Source: Zychaea mexicana (Eukaryota; Mucoromycota; Mucoromycetes; Mucorales; Lichtheimiaceae). Taken from it: a DNA stretch of 64,000 bases. The position numbers and the translations under genes were made by a program. Location of the stretch: the NCBI RefSeq assembly GCF_025766255.1, contig NW_026516741.1, positions 150,899 to 214,898 of the forward strand, given 5' to 3'. This document shows positions 35,946 to 47,023 of this stretch, piece by piece (within the stretch, counting starts at the first letter, position 1; each line of letters opens with the position of its first letter). The notes under the pieces were generated by a model. The model was not told where the DNA came from. It did no database searches and worked only from the letters and a program-made list of their open reading frames with translations.

Positions 35946-37128
35946 ATGGCCCTTAGACTGCTGACAAAGAACGCTGCAGGTACATTTCTCGAAAAGACCT
36001 CATCATTACTTTTTATTTCTTCGGTCGGTAGCAAATTAGACAACGATTAACACGCGTGCGCTATTACATATGTATATAGTTACCGCTGCCCGTCCTGCCA
36101 TGTTGAGCGCCTCGCGCCGTACTGCTGGCATTGCTGCGTATGTTTTTTTTCTCGTCCAATACGTACAATGATTTTTTCTACCATCGTTACATATTTTAAC
36201 GTTAATATATGATAATTTTTATTCCTTCAGCGTCCGTGCCTATTCCGCCGAAACTGAAGGTAACTCGATAATTAGATAGGAACATAACAAAATATCACTA
36301 TCGCGACAAAAGATATTAAGTTGTGCGGTATTAGCTGCCCCCAAGAAGTCTTCTATCCTTGACTCGCTTCCTGGCGACTCGCTTGCTTCCAAGGCTGCCT
36401 ACTTGACCGTTGGTGGTGGTGCTGCCGCTGCCCTGATCTCCAAGGAAATCTACATCTTGAACGAGGAAACTTTGGTCTTGGTTGCCTCTGGTGGTCTTTT
36501 GGCTGTTTTGCTCAAGTACCTTCGTGAACCCTACAACAACATGGCCAACGACCACATTGAGGTATATAAAAAGAAGGAGCGACTGAATTGAGAAGGGAAT
36601 GGTGGAGGAGCTAAAAGTGTAATCGGTTACTTTTGGTATGTAAAAGATATACTAATCAAAGAACAAAACAACAGCGTATCAAGAGCGTCTTGAACAAGGC
36701 TCGTGCCGACCACAAGACCGCCGTTCAGGAGCGTATTGACTCAGTTGGCGAAATGAAGGATCTTGTTGATGTCACCAAGGGTTTGTTCGAGTTGTCCCGC
36801 GAGACCGCCAAGATTGAGGCTGAGGCTTTTGAATTGAAGCAGCAGGTCGCTGTTGCTCAAGAAGTCAAGGGCACCCTCGACTCGTGGGTTCGTCACGAAG
36901 CTAACCTCCGTGAGCGCGAGCAGAAGCAATTGGCTGCTTACTTGATCGAGAAGATCCAGAAGGATTTGCAGGACCCCTCCATCCAGCAGCAGATTTTGGA
37001 TCAAGCTGTTACTGATGTTGAGAGTAAGTTTTATGTCTTTACCAATGAGAAGAGGAAACATTTGGGGTGCAGATATTAATCATATATGGTTTTCTTTACG
37101 TTCTATAGAGCTCGCCAAGTCTGCTTAA
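35946..37128 (+). CDS. ATP4: Mitochondrial F1Fo ATP synthase subunit b (subunit 4)
   Basis: Peripheral-stalk subunit of the inner-membrane ATP synthase. Six exons, 35946-35979, 36080-36137, 36231-36259, 36335-36561, 36675-37023 and 37109-37128, give 238 aa. The first 40 residues, split over three tiny exons, form a basic, Ser/Ala-rich presequence (MALRLLTKNAAV, then SASRRTAGIA). Next comes a membrane hairpin (AAYLTVGGGAAAALISKEIY, ETLVLVASGGLLAVLLKYL). A long charged helix then runs from RIKSVLNKARADHKTAVQER to DQAVTDVEKLAKSA. The exon arrangement keeps phase throughout. The concentration of introns in the presequence is notable. Confidence is high from hydrophobicity pattern and family motifs. 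Confidence 0.92.
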
Positions 37129-37266
37129 ACAGTCCTTTATTTTAATGTAATATACAAAAAATTATGCACATAAAGAAGTCCTCACGCATTAGAATAATGG
37201 AAACGTTACAGAAGAATGATGGATACAGAGAGTAATGATGCTATGTGAATTTTCCTTGCTCCTTCT

Positions 37267-38193
37267 TTAACTACCCAAACCACCACGACGACCCATCTGC
37301 TGTTGTTTTCTAAACTTTAGTCCGTCGTTAAATTGTCTTTGCAAATCGTTGGATATACGCGTCTTCTCATCTTCGTCAATGGCACTTTTCAGCGAACCAT
37401 ATAGGCCTCCTCCACCTGATTTTTTGGGAGCTGGCTGCTGGTTATTAGCCTTTTTAGCACCCAAGAGGCGCATGAACTTGTCTTTCTGTGCTCCGTCTCC
37501 GTCGAACGTAGCCTTATCCCAATTGTTCCAACCACCTGTTGTCGTAGTCGATGATGGCTGTTCGTTTTTAGCAGGCACGACCTTTTCCTGTTTCTACATA
37601 ATGCAAGAGTTATCACAGGCTCTATTATTCACGCAACAAAATGCCGCCACTTTCCTATCGCCACACGTACCTTTTCAATTACTGGCGTACCGGTAGTGGG
37701 CGCAGCTGGCTCCTCACACGCGTGTTTTCGTTGCTTCTTGGCTTTTGGCTCATCATTCTTTTCTTCCTGCCTCTTTTCTTTCTTTTTGTTCTTCTTTTTC
37801 TTATCCTTCTTTACGCTCTCGTCGCTATCCGACTTTGACTTTTTCTTGCTCTCAGGATCAGAGGAATCTTCACGTTTGCGCTTCTTTTCTACAAATCCAT
37901 CGTCACGGTCAGATTCACTGTCACTAATTTTACAGAATATAAGTGATTGTTGATGCCAGCGACTAGTCAATCGTTCAAGCCGGAGAGCAGGGAGGGCAAT
38001 GATTCACTGACCTTCACTATTATGCTTGTCCTTCTTTGACTTTTTGCTTTTTTTGCTCTTAATTCACAGTGAGCGATTTGTACTCATATTCTTACAAGAT
38101 TTCAAGTTCTCATACCTTGGTCACTTCCTCTGAAGCCGCAATGTTTACAGTTTGATCTTTCTCTTCCTTTCTTTTCTTTTCTGATTTTCCCAT
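37267..38193 (-). CDS. Small-acidic-protein (SMAP) domain protein, lysine-rich
   Basis: Function unknown; proteins with this C-terminal domain are small, nuclear and highly charged. Exons recognised are 38193-38116 (MGKSEKKRKEEKDQ...), 38057-38012 (KKSKKDKHNS), about 37940-37671 (acidic then poly-Lys) and 37593-37267. The last exon holds the domain: WNNWDKATFDGDGAQKDKFM, then RLLGAKKA, then LQRQFNDGLKFRKQQQMG. The second exon ends in phase 1, while the third is open in a frame that needs phase 2 at its visible AG sites. The junction is therefore unresolved: an unusual splice, a small indel or a misread exon. The rest of the model, including the 5' and 3' ends, is consistent. It lies tail to tail with ATP4 (139 bp apart). 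Confidence 0.7.
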
Positions 38194-39488
38194 GTTGACA
38201 AGCAATCGAGGCAAGAAAAATAAATAAAGAAAATATTATACTTCCGTCAAGCGGATGTGAAAACCCTGCTTTGCGAGACAGCAAGAATGAAGCGAGCAAC
38301 TATTAGTAGAACAATTCCCTTTATGTACGCTTACTGGTCTTGAGTGTAATTCTTTTCTTATAAATTCTTCTCAAATGATTTCCTAGTGTGTCAAGGAAGG
38401 GTTGCTTTCTTTCATATACACAGTTGTCCTTTTCTAACACAGGAGTCGCACATGTCAAATTGATGGTCATGTTGTTATTTGGTACCGCATAACTGCATGA
38501 ATGTTAGTAGCATAATCTGGTCAAATACTCAGTTGCACTGTTTGAAGGAGCAGTCTCATCAACCAGAGCCCTATCATTCAATAATGGTAGCCGAAAGGTC
38601 GAGGCAGCAGTTTGGATGTTTTCATAATAGCGTTTGATTTGAGTGTAACGAACATAACATTATGGATTAGCATATGGATGATTTTCGCAAAAGATTTTAA
38701 TGGCCGGTCTGGTTACTTGGGGTTCGTAAACGCATCGTTGCTTTCCGGTCGAATTTTAAAGTGTGTAAAACCACATAAATATAAGGAGGACAATTGACAC
38801 ACTTTATTAAGCTATAGATTTTTTTTGCTCGACCGTCTGTTAGCAGCTCCTTATTATGGAAAGATTCTAGATGCAGGAGGAATCGCATTTAGTTAGCTTT
38901 GTTGTTTTACACATTTGTACGCGACTGTATCCTAGTTTGTTGGATCACACCATTTCCCTACAAATATACATACAGAATTTTTTCCACCACCTCTTTATCT
39001 TAAATTATATTGCTCTCTTGCTCATGATTAACAGAATATGTTGGAATCATTTGAGTTGATATATCAATAAGACACCACCTACAAAACACCAGTCAAAAAG
39101 TAATCTACACGTTTTCCGCCCTATCGTGCACAACACTTAGCAATATGTCAAAGTGATAAAAATTTATTATGAAATGCCTATATCATAACAGGTCTCATGC
39201 TCACTCATGGGCAAGATGTTTGTAAGCTATTATCATATATAAAATGAAGCCTGCTGTGGAAGCATCTTATTAATTAACTGAAGTTTCCATTCTCCTTCTT
39301 CTTAAAAAGGCACCAGATCCTTCTACCCACGTTGAATATTTTACCACTACTGGATTGAAGTATCATATCATCTCTGGGGGAAGCTATAGATAATAAGAAC
39401 AGCCCAACGTCCCTCCAGTAAATTATTGGCGTTGACAGATGCTATGTTGGTTCGGTTACACAGCGCGGAAAAATGTTATAATACAAAG
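38194..39488. other. Spacer left of the Mutator-like element
   Basis: About 1.3 kb with no supported gene. Short frames (about 60 codons) on both strands lack family features. It ends at the left terminal inverted repeat. Confidence 0.5.
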
Positions 39489-39600
39489 GGAATTACTACG
39501 CGCACGACAAAAATTGACCTCGCGCACGACATTTTTTTTTGGTAGTTTAGTATTCCGCAGTTGTCGTGCGCACCGTCTCTCGCACAGTTTGAAAGCCCCC
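39489..39600 (+). repeat. Left terminal inverted repeat of the Mutator-like element
   Basis: Begins GGAATTACTACGCGCACGAC. It is the reverse complement of the right repeat with about eight differences. It contains three copies of a GCGCACGAC core, two direct and one inverted. Confidence 0.88.
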
Positions 39601-40190
39601 ACCAAGACAAAACTATGATGATATATGCCGAGTAACTGTGTATCCAAATGGCAAGCAAACAACTTTGTGCCAACATAAGTACAGTATTATAATATAGCGA
39701 AGCACAAGCGAAACGATTTCTTAGTCAGCGCTATAGACGTAGCTAAGACTATAGAAAAATGGGTAGACAGTGGACCAAGTGTTTTCACCATTTTAATATC
39801 AATGACGATGGTATTGGCTGCAAAGACATATCCTGTGTTTCGTGTTGTAAAACTTGCCAGAGCTAGGGCTGTCATGTAATCTTATTCAATTAAAATTTTT
39901 GACGGTCAGTGTAATATTCGACGTATATGTAATGAAAGATGATAATAATGTGTCAACCAAATGGTTGAAGATTTGGAGGGCGAAGAACAAAGCATGTAGT
40001 AAGAAATAAGGGATCAGGGAAATAGGTGTTTAAATGATTATAAAGAACAATGATATCCGGAGACAAGGCACAAGAGCTTAAATATGAGACTAGAAGAACA
40101 CAAATCGTCAAGTACGTTGAGGTAAGCGACATTTGACACAAAAAAGTGCAGAACTGCTTAAGGGGTTATGATTCGTGTTGGTTTTTATAC

Positions 40191-43100
40191 TCATTCATCA
40201 CTGCTTTCGCTTTCATCCGAATCCATGGTGGGGTTGACGGCACTGCCGAATTTAGCACTCTTTTTCATGATTTTCAATGCTTCGTCGTAAGAAACATTCT
40301 TATCTTCTTGGATAAGTCGTGCGGCCGTCTCCGGAACAAGAATTTGCTGGACACACTGAAGTGGTGGCATCGGAGCTGTATTTGCTGCTGTCAGGTGGTT
40401 CGACTTTGATAGTTCTTTGGTCAAACAATCCATGATGATTTGCATTCCACGAGGTCCATAATAACCAGACTGTTTTAAACAATAATTTAGTAATTTTATT
40501 TTAATTAGTGATAACTTTTGTACTTACCAAAGATTTTTCAGCCCTTGCCATTCGTGCGAATACGGATCGTGCAACGCTTCGGCTATGTTGGCAGTAGAAT
40601 TCGGTTTCCATCGATTTGAATCTGCTTTCGGTTTTGCCGACTATGATATCTTGCATAATTGGTACATTATTCATGACACGCAAAGGCAAGGTCGCAAAAT
40701 CGATATGAGCTGCGTAACCTTAAGCGATTCCTTCTGGTCTGATCAACATTTTTTTCCTATGAACGCTGCAGAAGTTGTATTGCTCCAAAAAGCGAACTGG
40801 TCTGGGTTTAAGCTGTGCTTCATCGAAGCGGCGGCGACGAGACGTTGAGAGTTCTTTTATGCGGCGTTCTTCTTGTTTCTTATGCTTCTCTTCTTTTTGT
40901 AGATATTCATTGTACTGCTTCTGTACAGTACAAGGAGGTAACGGTAAAGGCAGACGCGTCTGACAATGGGGACATGCTATTGCACCGTGATCTAGATAGT
41001 ATAACAAATCAGAATTACTAGAATACAAAGATACGAAGCGGTATGTTATAGGTACCATTATGATCGCCTGCGGTATCACTATCGCCGTCAGACTCATCCA
41101 AAATCAGAATGGGCGACGCTTGTCTTCTTTTTTCGAGGCTACTTCCTGTTGATTTCTGATCTACTGTTTTCTTGATATGCAGGTATCTCCAAAACGTTTT
41201 GTGATTGTGACCTGGGTTGATCTCGTTCCATTGTTGCTTATGTCGCTGTGATATCGGGGACCATTGCATTTTAACAGATGATCGCAGCAAGACCGGCTCC
41301 CAATGGTTCCCTTTCACGAAATGCATAACGAACGGCAAGAGACTATATCGTTTGCCCGAAGGTACAGAGTGTGGCAATGTCGGCGACGGCGGATAATCTT
41401 TCGCACATGGACCAGACGTATAGCAAGCAATTGGCCGCTCCAACGCATTGGCTGCCACCTGAATATCGACGCTTCCGTCAAACCAGTATTCCCTGGGACA
41501 GTCGGCCTCAAGATCACCATAGGCGACACCGTAAGACATCCTTTTGACCAGTTTTTCATATTCTGTCTGGCTGCCACCACAGATGTAAGTCAAACAAATG
41601 CTTTTTCCCTTAGCCACCACGTACTCGTGCATTCTTTTTTTGATGTCGGCGTATTTATCTTAATTGCTTTTATATTCGAGATACGACAAAGTTCTGAAAC
41701 CACACCATCTGTCCGGCTTTATCTCGACCGAGTCTGTAATGTACGACAATGGAATATCTGGATGTATTGTCGAGCTACACAACAAACGGTGTAAGTTCAT
41801 ATAAATGAAACCATTGCTACGCAAATATGCCTATACCTTTGATCCCTTAGATCCTGTGCATTACGCTTTTTGTTTGGCCAAAGCTCTTCAGAACCGTTTT
41901 CAAACAATGTAGGTTTTCTTTTTTTTAACGTTGCCTTGGATTCGTTTTTTTTTTAGTAAAAGCTTTTTTTTCTTCTTTTTGATTTTTCTTCTTCTTTCGC
42001 ATCTTGTTCGAGTATCTCAAAATAAGACGGTAGTCTCGAACCAATAGCACCCTTCGGCCGTCCTTTGGTTTTGACAGCGGTCGGCAACTTTAGATCTTCA
42101 ATTGGTATTGGTTTGTACTGATCTAAAGCCGTATGTATACATGATATCAAGTCTTGCTTTCGTTGACAAGTCTGCGCATCGATAAATAGGTTGTCATTCC
42201 GATCTTTAAGCTCTTGATAGTCTAGCTCCAACGCATCTTCTTCAACATCATTGATATCGGTACCAAGTTCTTCGATGACAGGTTGTTCAGATACTCTTGC
42301 TATGTGACATGTGAACTGTTAATTCCATACCAGAATAAAGTATTGACTTTAGCTACGACATTATAAGTTACATACTTGTACATGACACCAATTTCCATCT
42401 TTTGTCAAATATATCGGGATGCAAGATTTCTTGATTATTACGCTCCTAAAAGTAGTGTCTGCACGGCAAACGATAATTGACATAGACTTCACAGCTATTA
42501 CATTGCGACGATCCTGGCGTCAAACGACGAGCGGCAAACAATTCAGATATAACGACGTTGATTGCAAATTGCGAAATGATACCAAAAGGAGCTGATACTC
42601 TTTTTGTTATTGCTGCATCTTTATCCTTGACAACCCACTTCGATAAAACCTCCTTTTCATGTTGCGTATAAGCCAGAGAATTCTTTATACAATCGCATCA
42701 TTAGCATGATTTTCTATATCCGAATCTTTTAATGATTATACTCACCGATGAACATAAATATTTGTGGAACGATTTGAACCAATGCAACATTCTGCCAGCT
42801 TTACCCAAGATATCCTTTAATGCGGTATGTGCTCCTTCAATGCGTTGAGTTGACCTTGCTCCAAGAAGCATATACTCCTCTACCCATGGTCCAGCCCATC
42901 GTTTCTCGTATTCACACAACCTAATATATACAACAGCAATAAAGAAGTAAAGGAACGTATTAGTCAATAAAAAGAGCATGGCATACACATTATTCTTGAT
43001 TTGTATCTATTAGCTCGCATGCAATTAAAATATCCTACATGTTCAATTACTCGTGCGACTGTTTCTTGTCTCCTCCTTTTTTAGGCTGTCCCTTGGAAAC

Positions 43101-44371
43101 ACTATCGTTGAATAATCGAACAGCATCAAGAAATACGCTTTCATCTCTTGTCCAAATCATCGTCGAGATACGATTGCACTGATCGGTAAACACTTGCGAA
43201 TCTTTAGCGAATGTCTTGGTCACCTTAGTGACAAAGTTTTCTCTTATATGCCAAGCACACAATATGTGCGCTTTCCCGGGGAAAACCTGGGCAATCGCAG
43301 AAGCAAGACCACGATCGTCGTCAGTGACAAAATGATGGGGCTTAATTCCGCAGCTGTCGGGCCACGCCAGTTCGCCGAGTGTTTTCAGTATCTAAACATA
43401 AGACAAAGCCTTTTCATCTGCAACAACAGCTGTTCCAATAACAAACGAACGTAGACTACGGGCACCTTTTTCGAAAGGTTATCAATACCGACGATGTTGA
43501 CGACAGGCATTTTGTTTATGTTTGTTTTGTATGTAGTATCAATAACTACCACCTCTGGAAACATTCTTGCGCGCTTGATGCGTCGTGGGTGCGTGACAAA
43601 AATAGATTTGACTTTTTTTGTTCCACTTTCGGTATGGTAACGTGCAATGAAATTATAAAATATTCCATGATAGTGGGCAGCTCATGATGTTGAGCATCGT
43701 TGCTTTCCAGTCGAGATTTTAAGTTGTATATATCTTTCGCAGTGAACGGTTATTCGACTGTAACTGTAAAATCTGACGAGGCGGTATCCTTGCGTCTAGT
43801 TCAGTGGCAATATCGACTTGTTCATGGCCTGTCATTGCCCGGTCCGACGCGTATATCTTGTTACCTCGGGTAAGTTGATGATTATGTGACGGTATGTCGG
43901 CTACCGCTGTCTGCACCTTCCATTTATAATTTGTCTTCTTGCAACAGCTGACATATATCGACCATGAGCACTGCGTCTTGACGGATCGTCGCTTAGGATA
44001 CCTCTTTTCCACACCATTCGCGCAAGTGTATGTTCTTGGCTTACACAATTCGGTGCCATCAGACCTGGTTCTTGTCTCTTCGGTACCATCTTCATATTCT
44101 TTCTCCTGTAACAAAATATAGCCCTAGATATTCTTATATTATAGATTATATTTGGGTGTAATTACCATACCTGACAATCATCTGCTGTCATCTTATCCAC
44201 TTGTGCTGCTCGATGCGGTTTATAGCTACCACCGTGCTTGCAAATTAATGTGCAAGCACGTTTATTCGTAACCTTACTGATGACCGAAAACCCGTCACTG
44301 ATCGCATACCCGTTTACTGCTTCTTTTAGATCGTCTAAAGTGTCGAAACACAGCTCGGTAATGGATTCCAT
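40191..44371 (-). pseudogene. MULE transposase - SWIM - OTU peptidase - RTC4-like fusion, decayed
   Basis: One long gene read from ATG 44371 to TGA 40191. In order it has a FAR1-like N-terminus (exon 44371-44171) and a Cys/His DNA-binding region (from 44105: CSWSIYVSCCKKTNYKWK). The MULE core follows, with VVVIDTTYKTN, VTDDDRGLASAIAQVF, ILCAWHIRENF and RSTQRIEGAHTALKDI supplying D, D and E. Next are a SWIM finger (CNSCEVY...LPCRH) and a basic KTKGRPKGAIGSRLPSYFE linker. The OTU-type peptidase region has DRWCGFRTLSYLEY, YWFDGSVDIQVAANALERPI and GNHWEPVLL. An RTC4-like C-terminus has ACPHCQTRLPLP, NFCSVHRKK, AAHIDFATLPLRV, GYYGPRGMQII and ILVPETAARLIQEDKNVSYD. In-frame stops lie at 42446-42448, 41953-41955, 41660-41662 and 40720-40722, and a frameshift near 43720. 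The reading frame is otherwise well kept. The family match is by recognition; the fused or separate state of the parts is inferred from continuous phase. Confidence 0.8.
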
Positions 44372-44874
44372 TGTATTTTTTGCGAAGAAAAAAAAAAGAA
44401 AGGAAAACACGACAAAAAGCACCTTTTCTGATATGCCATGAAGCTTGTGTAACATTGCTGATATTTTAGGTGACACAAACGGCTTAACGGTCTTTGAAAA
44501 TATAACAAAATTTCAGCCTTCCCTGCTTAAAGTCCCCAAAAGTCCCCAACTTTAAATGCTATCTGCTCCTCGAGATCTACTTTTAAAACACAAGTTTAAA
44601 CTACATATGTCACTCTATTAGACTTGTAAATTGGTTTTTTGATTTTTTTTGTTCCCATTGACTAGATAGATTCCAAAAAAATCTAGAAATTTTGTCTATT
44701 CAAAATCGGTTGCACCATATATCCATCACATAACAGACTTGAGAAGATATGATGAATTATTGGTAATGTTTTAGATTGCTAATAGCTGACATTGATAGTC
44801 CATCGCCTGCATGTAAGCTTATTCAAATTCATTGTGGTACATATTACCAGTATCTACCATTTATGTCGGGTGCA

Positions 44875-44984
44875 GGGTCTTTCAAACTGTGCGAGAGACG
44901 GGGCGCACGACGACTGCGGAATATCAAACTACCAAGAAAAATGTCGTGCGCGAGGTCAATTTTTGTCGTGCGCGTGGTAATTCC
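44875..44984 (-). repeat. Right terminal inverted repeat of the Mutator-like element
   Basis: Ends GTCGTGCGCGTGGTAATTCC. TGTCGTGCGCG occurs at 44942-44952 and 44964-44974, exactly 22 bp apart, and in inverted form at 44903-44911. Confidence 0.88.
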
Positions 44985-45506
44985 ACGGACTTTTCTTCTT
45001 CCCAAAAAAACAGCTGCGTTTTTTGCTGGATAAATAATGATACAGCTTTAACAAAAAGAAGTATATGAAAATATAACTGATAGTGCGTTTTTTCTTCCAA
45101 AAGCAAATTATATATGATGTAGTATATGTGTTTTAGGAGGGTTTACTTTCATTGATGCGTTCGGATACCTAATACAAGAGAACAAAACCAAAAGAAAGAC
45201 CGGAAACAAGAAGGCCTTCTCAACAGTGCATTGCACATCCATCTATTCAATCTACTACCTAAACATAAGCCATTACTTGACCATTAACGGTGCTATTTGT
45301 GCCAATTTGACCACGACCTACTGTACACACAGATTTTCAACTACAATTCAACAATGCCATATAAGAGATAAGAGAGAAGCGACTGATAAGTAGGTAGATA
45401 TGTAGAAACGTGTTGCTCGATTGTACACATCAGTCACCACGGTGCAACATTAGGTGGTGTAACCTGAAATGTATGTACCAGCGTTGTGGGGATGTACAAA
45501 GTGATA
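44985..45506. other. Spacer between Mutator-like element and MITE
   Basis: AT-rich, about 520 bp, with no gene or repeat recognised. Confidence 0.5.
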
Positions 45507-45508
45507 TA

Positions 45509-45694
45509 CAGTACCCGCTCGTTAAACCGATCACCTCTGTTTTTCGAGAAAGTGATCGGTTCAACGAATGATCGGTTTAAAGATTGAGGGTCCATTATAT
45601 GACATATATACTGCTCACCAACTGGTATTTTGGGGAAGTGATTGGTTTAACGAAATATCGGTTTAAAGGTGATTGGTTTAACGAGCGGGTACTG
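45509..45694. mobile_element. 186-bp pogo-like MITE with TA duplication
   Basis: Starts CAGTACCCGCTCGTTAAACC and ends with its near reverse complement, GGTTTAACGAGCGGGTACTG. It is flanked by TA on both sides (45507-45508, 45695-45696). The CAGT start and TA target are those of the pogo/Tigger group of Tc1-mariner elements. Inside, GATCGGTTTAA/GATTGGTTTAAC motifs recur as further inverted copies. No coding capacity. It would depend on a transposase elsewhere. Confidence 0.88.
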
Positions 45695-45774
45695 TAGATG
45701 ATACATCGTGGGTTCCGTCAATCTACATACATAATTCGGCTTTGGCTGAGGGCTTTGCCCGAAAGCCTCATAGT

Positions 45775-45974
45775 ATTATCCGAACAGAGGACAGTCTGAC
45801 TGTCCCCCCACCCACTCCTAAATATTTTACTATGTCTCTTTCTTTGTACCTTCGCTCCGTTCTCTCCTCCTAGATGATAGAGTTAAATTATTACACAAAA
45901 AATTTCTTTTATATTTCGAATAAAATAAGAAAAGATGGTAACACAGTCAGACTGTCCTCGTTTTGAAGGATAAT
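45775..45974. repeat. Inverted-repeat pair, possible second MITE or hairpin
   Basis: ATTATCC-n7-GAGGACAGTCTGACTGT at 45775-45803 is matched in inverted orientation at 45943-45974 (ACAGTCAGACTGTCCTC...GGATAAT). The inner 17 bp match perfectly. The 140 bp between is AT/pyrimidine-rich. No target duplication was seen, so element status is uncertain. Confidence 0.6.
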
Positions 45975-47023
45975 CAGCGATTATATCGTCTTTCGCTTAA
46001 AGAACGGTTGCGTGTGTATATAAAAGCTACTAGTATAATGTGTTAAACTGTCGCTCAAGTTCGTTATTTAGTATCGGGTTACACCTTCTACCTTTGTCAC
46101 ACAGAGGGTCCGCGTCGGGACTCTCGCAAAGTTCCTTATCAATGTACACCAAGTGCATATTCTACATTGCATGTTACTTCTGTAACTCGTCTATTTAATT
46201 GTCAAGGGCATCGGATCATAGGAAAGGTACTATAGAGATGAATAGAAATGACGTCTATAGGTACAGAATTATAGCACACTAATTCCAAAGAAACTTTTTG
46301 AATAGACGTTCTCGTCTAGAAAATATACATTTTCAGCCTCCTTCGCTTATTAATGATATTTTGTATGGCTATTCTATTGGTTGACGAAGAGAGCAGAAAC
46401 ACTGATGCGAACTTTAATATATTTATGAATGCGCACGTTACGCAGAGAAATGCTAGGGAAAACAATTATGTGCCTTCCAATGGCATCATCGATGCATTTA
46501 TGTTACAAGCACTATGCATTGTTCTTATACACAGCATGAAGACAGGACGAAAATCTTGAATGCGAGAACCCGGTTTCTAGGGTTTCTTCTTGATCGAATA
46601 ATCTAGAGCTCTACGAATTAGTCGCTATATAATATATCTTGCATATCATAGTTTCCCAACTGTACGCGCGAAAGAGCTCCGGTAGCCAATAATCTGGTAA
46701 TCGATGTTTGATCTAAAGTCGTGCACCATAAATAGATGTAGCGGGTATACACATTCCGAAAAATTGCCAAGCGAGAAGAGGCTTATTTGTAGCTCTTTTA
46801 AATTTATCAATTTCCCGACAAGGTAAGTGTCTCTTTCACGATATCAGATGTTCGAAAAGTCAGCACCATTATAACAGCACTTTCCATTCTCATTCAGTAC
46901 AAAACCCCCCACTCTTATTTAGAAGTCGGTTATTACCTTCAACGATATATCTTCTTTCAGTTTACTGACAGCTCCCACATTTTCACTGTCTACAACGTAC
47001 GGCAGGCCAGCATAAAGAGGAAG
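45975..47023. other. Spacer upstream of the P450 gene
   Basis: About 1 kb AT-rich region, presumably with the P450 promoter. A 68-codon frame at 46353-46559 is unsupported. Confidence 0.5.

Larger units (their letters stand above)
39489..44984 (-). mobile_element. Mutator-like DNA transposon with long TIRs and MULE-OTU-RTC4 gene
   Basis: A 5.5-kb element bounded by inverted repeats of about 110 bp (39489-39600 and 44875-44984) that agree at roughly nine of ten positions by eye. The interior is occupied by one minus-strand gene, 44371-40191, coding a MULE transposase followed by OTU-type peptidase and RTC4-like domains. Between the left repeat and the gene end is 590 bp of non-coding sequence. 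No convincing 8-9 bp target duplication is visible at the outer ends, so the outer edges may have changed since insertion. In-frame stops and at least one frameshift show the copy is not autonomous now. Confidence 0.85.

Noticed and set aside
40191..42448. Alternative genetic code (TAA or TAG read as an amino acid) to explain in-frame stops
   Set aside because: Ordinary genes here end at TAA or TAG exactly where the family ends (for example ATP4, DAO copy B, gelsolin-like).
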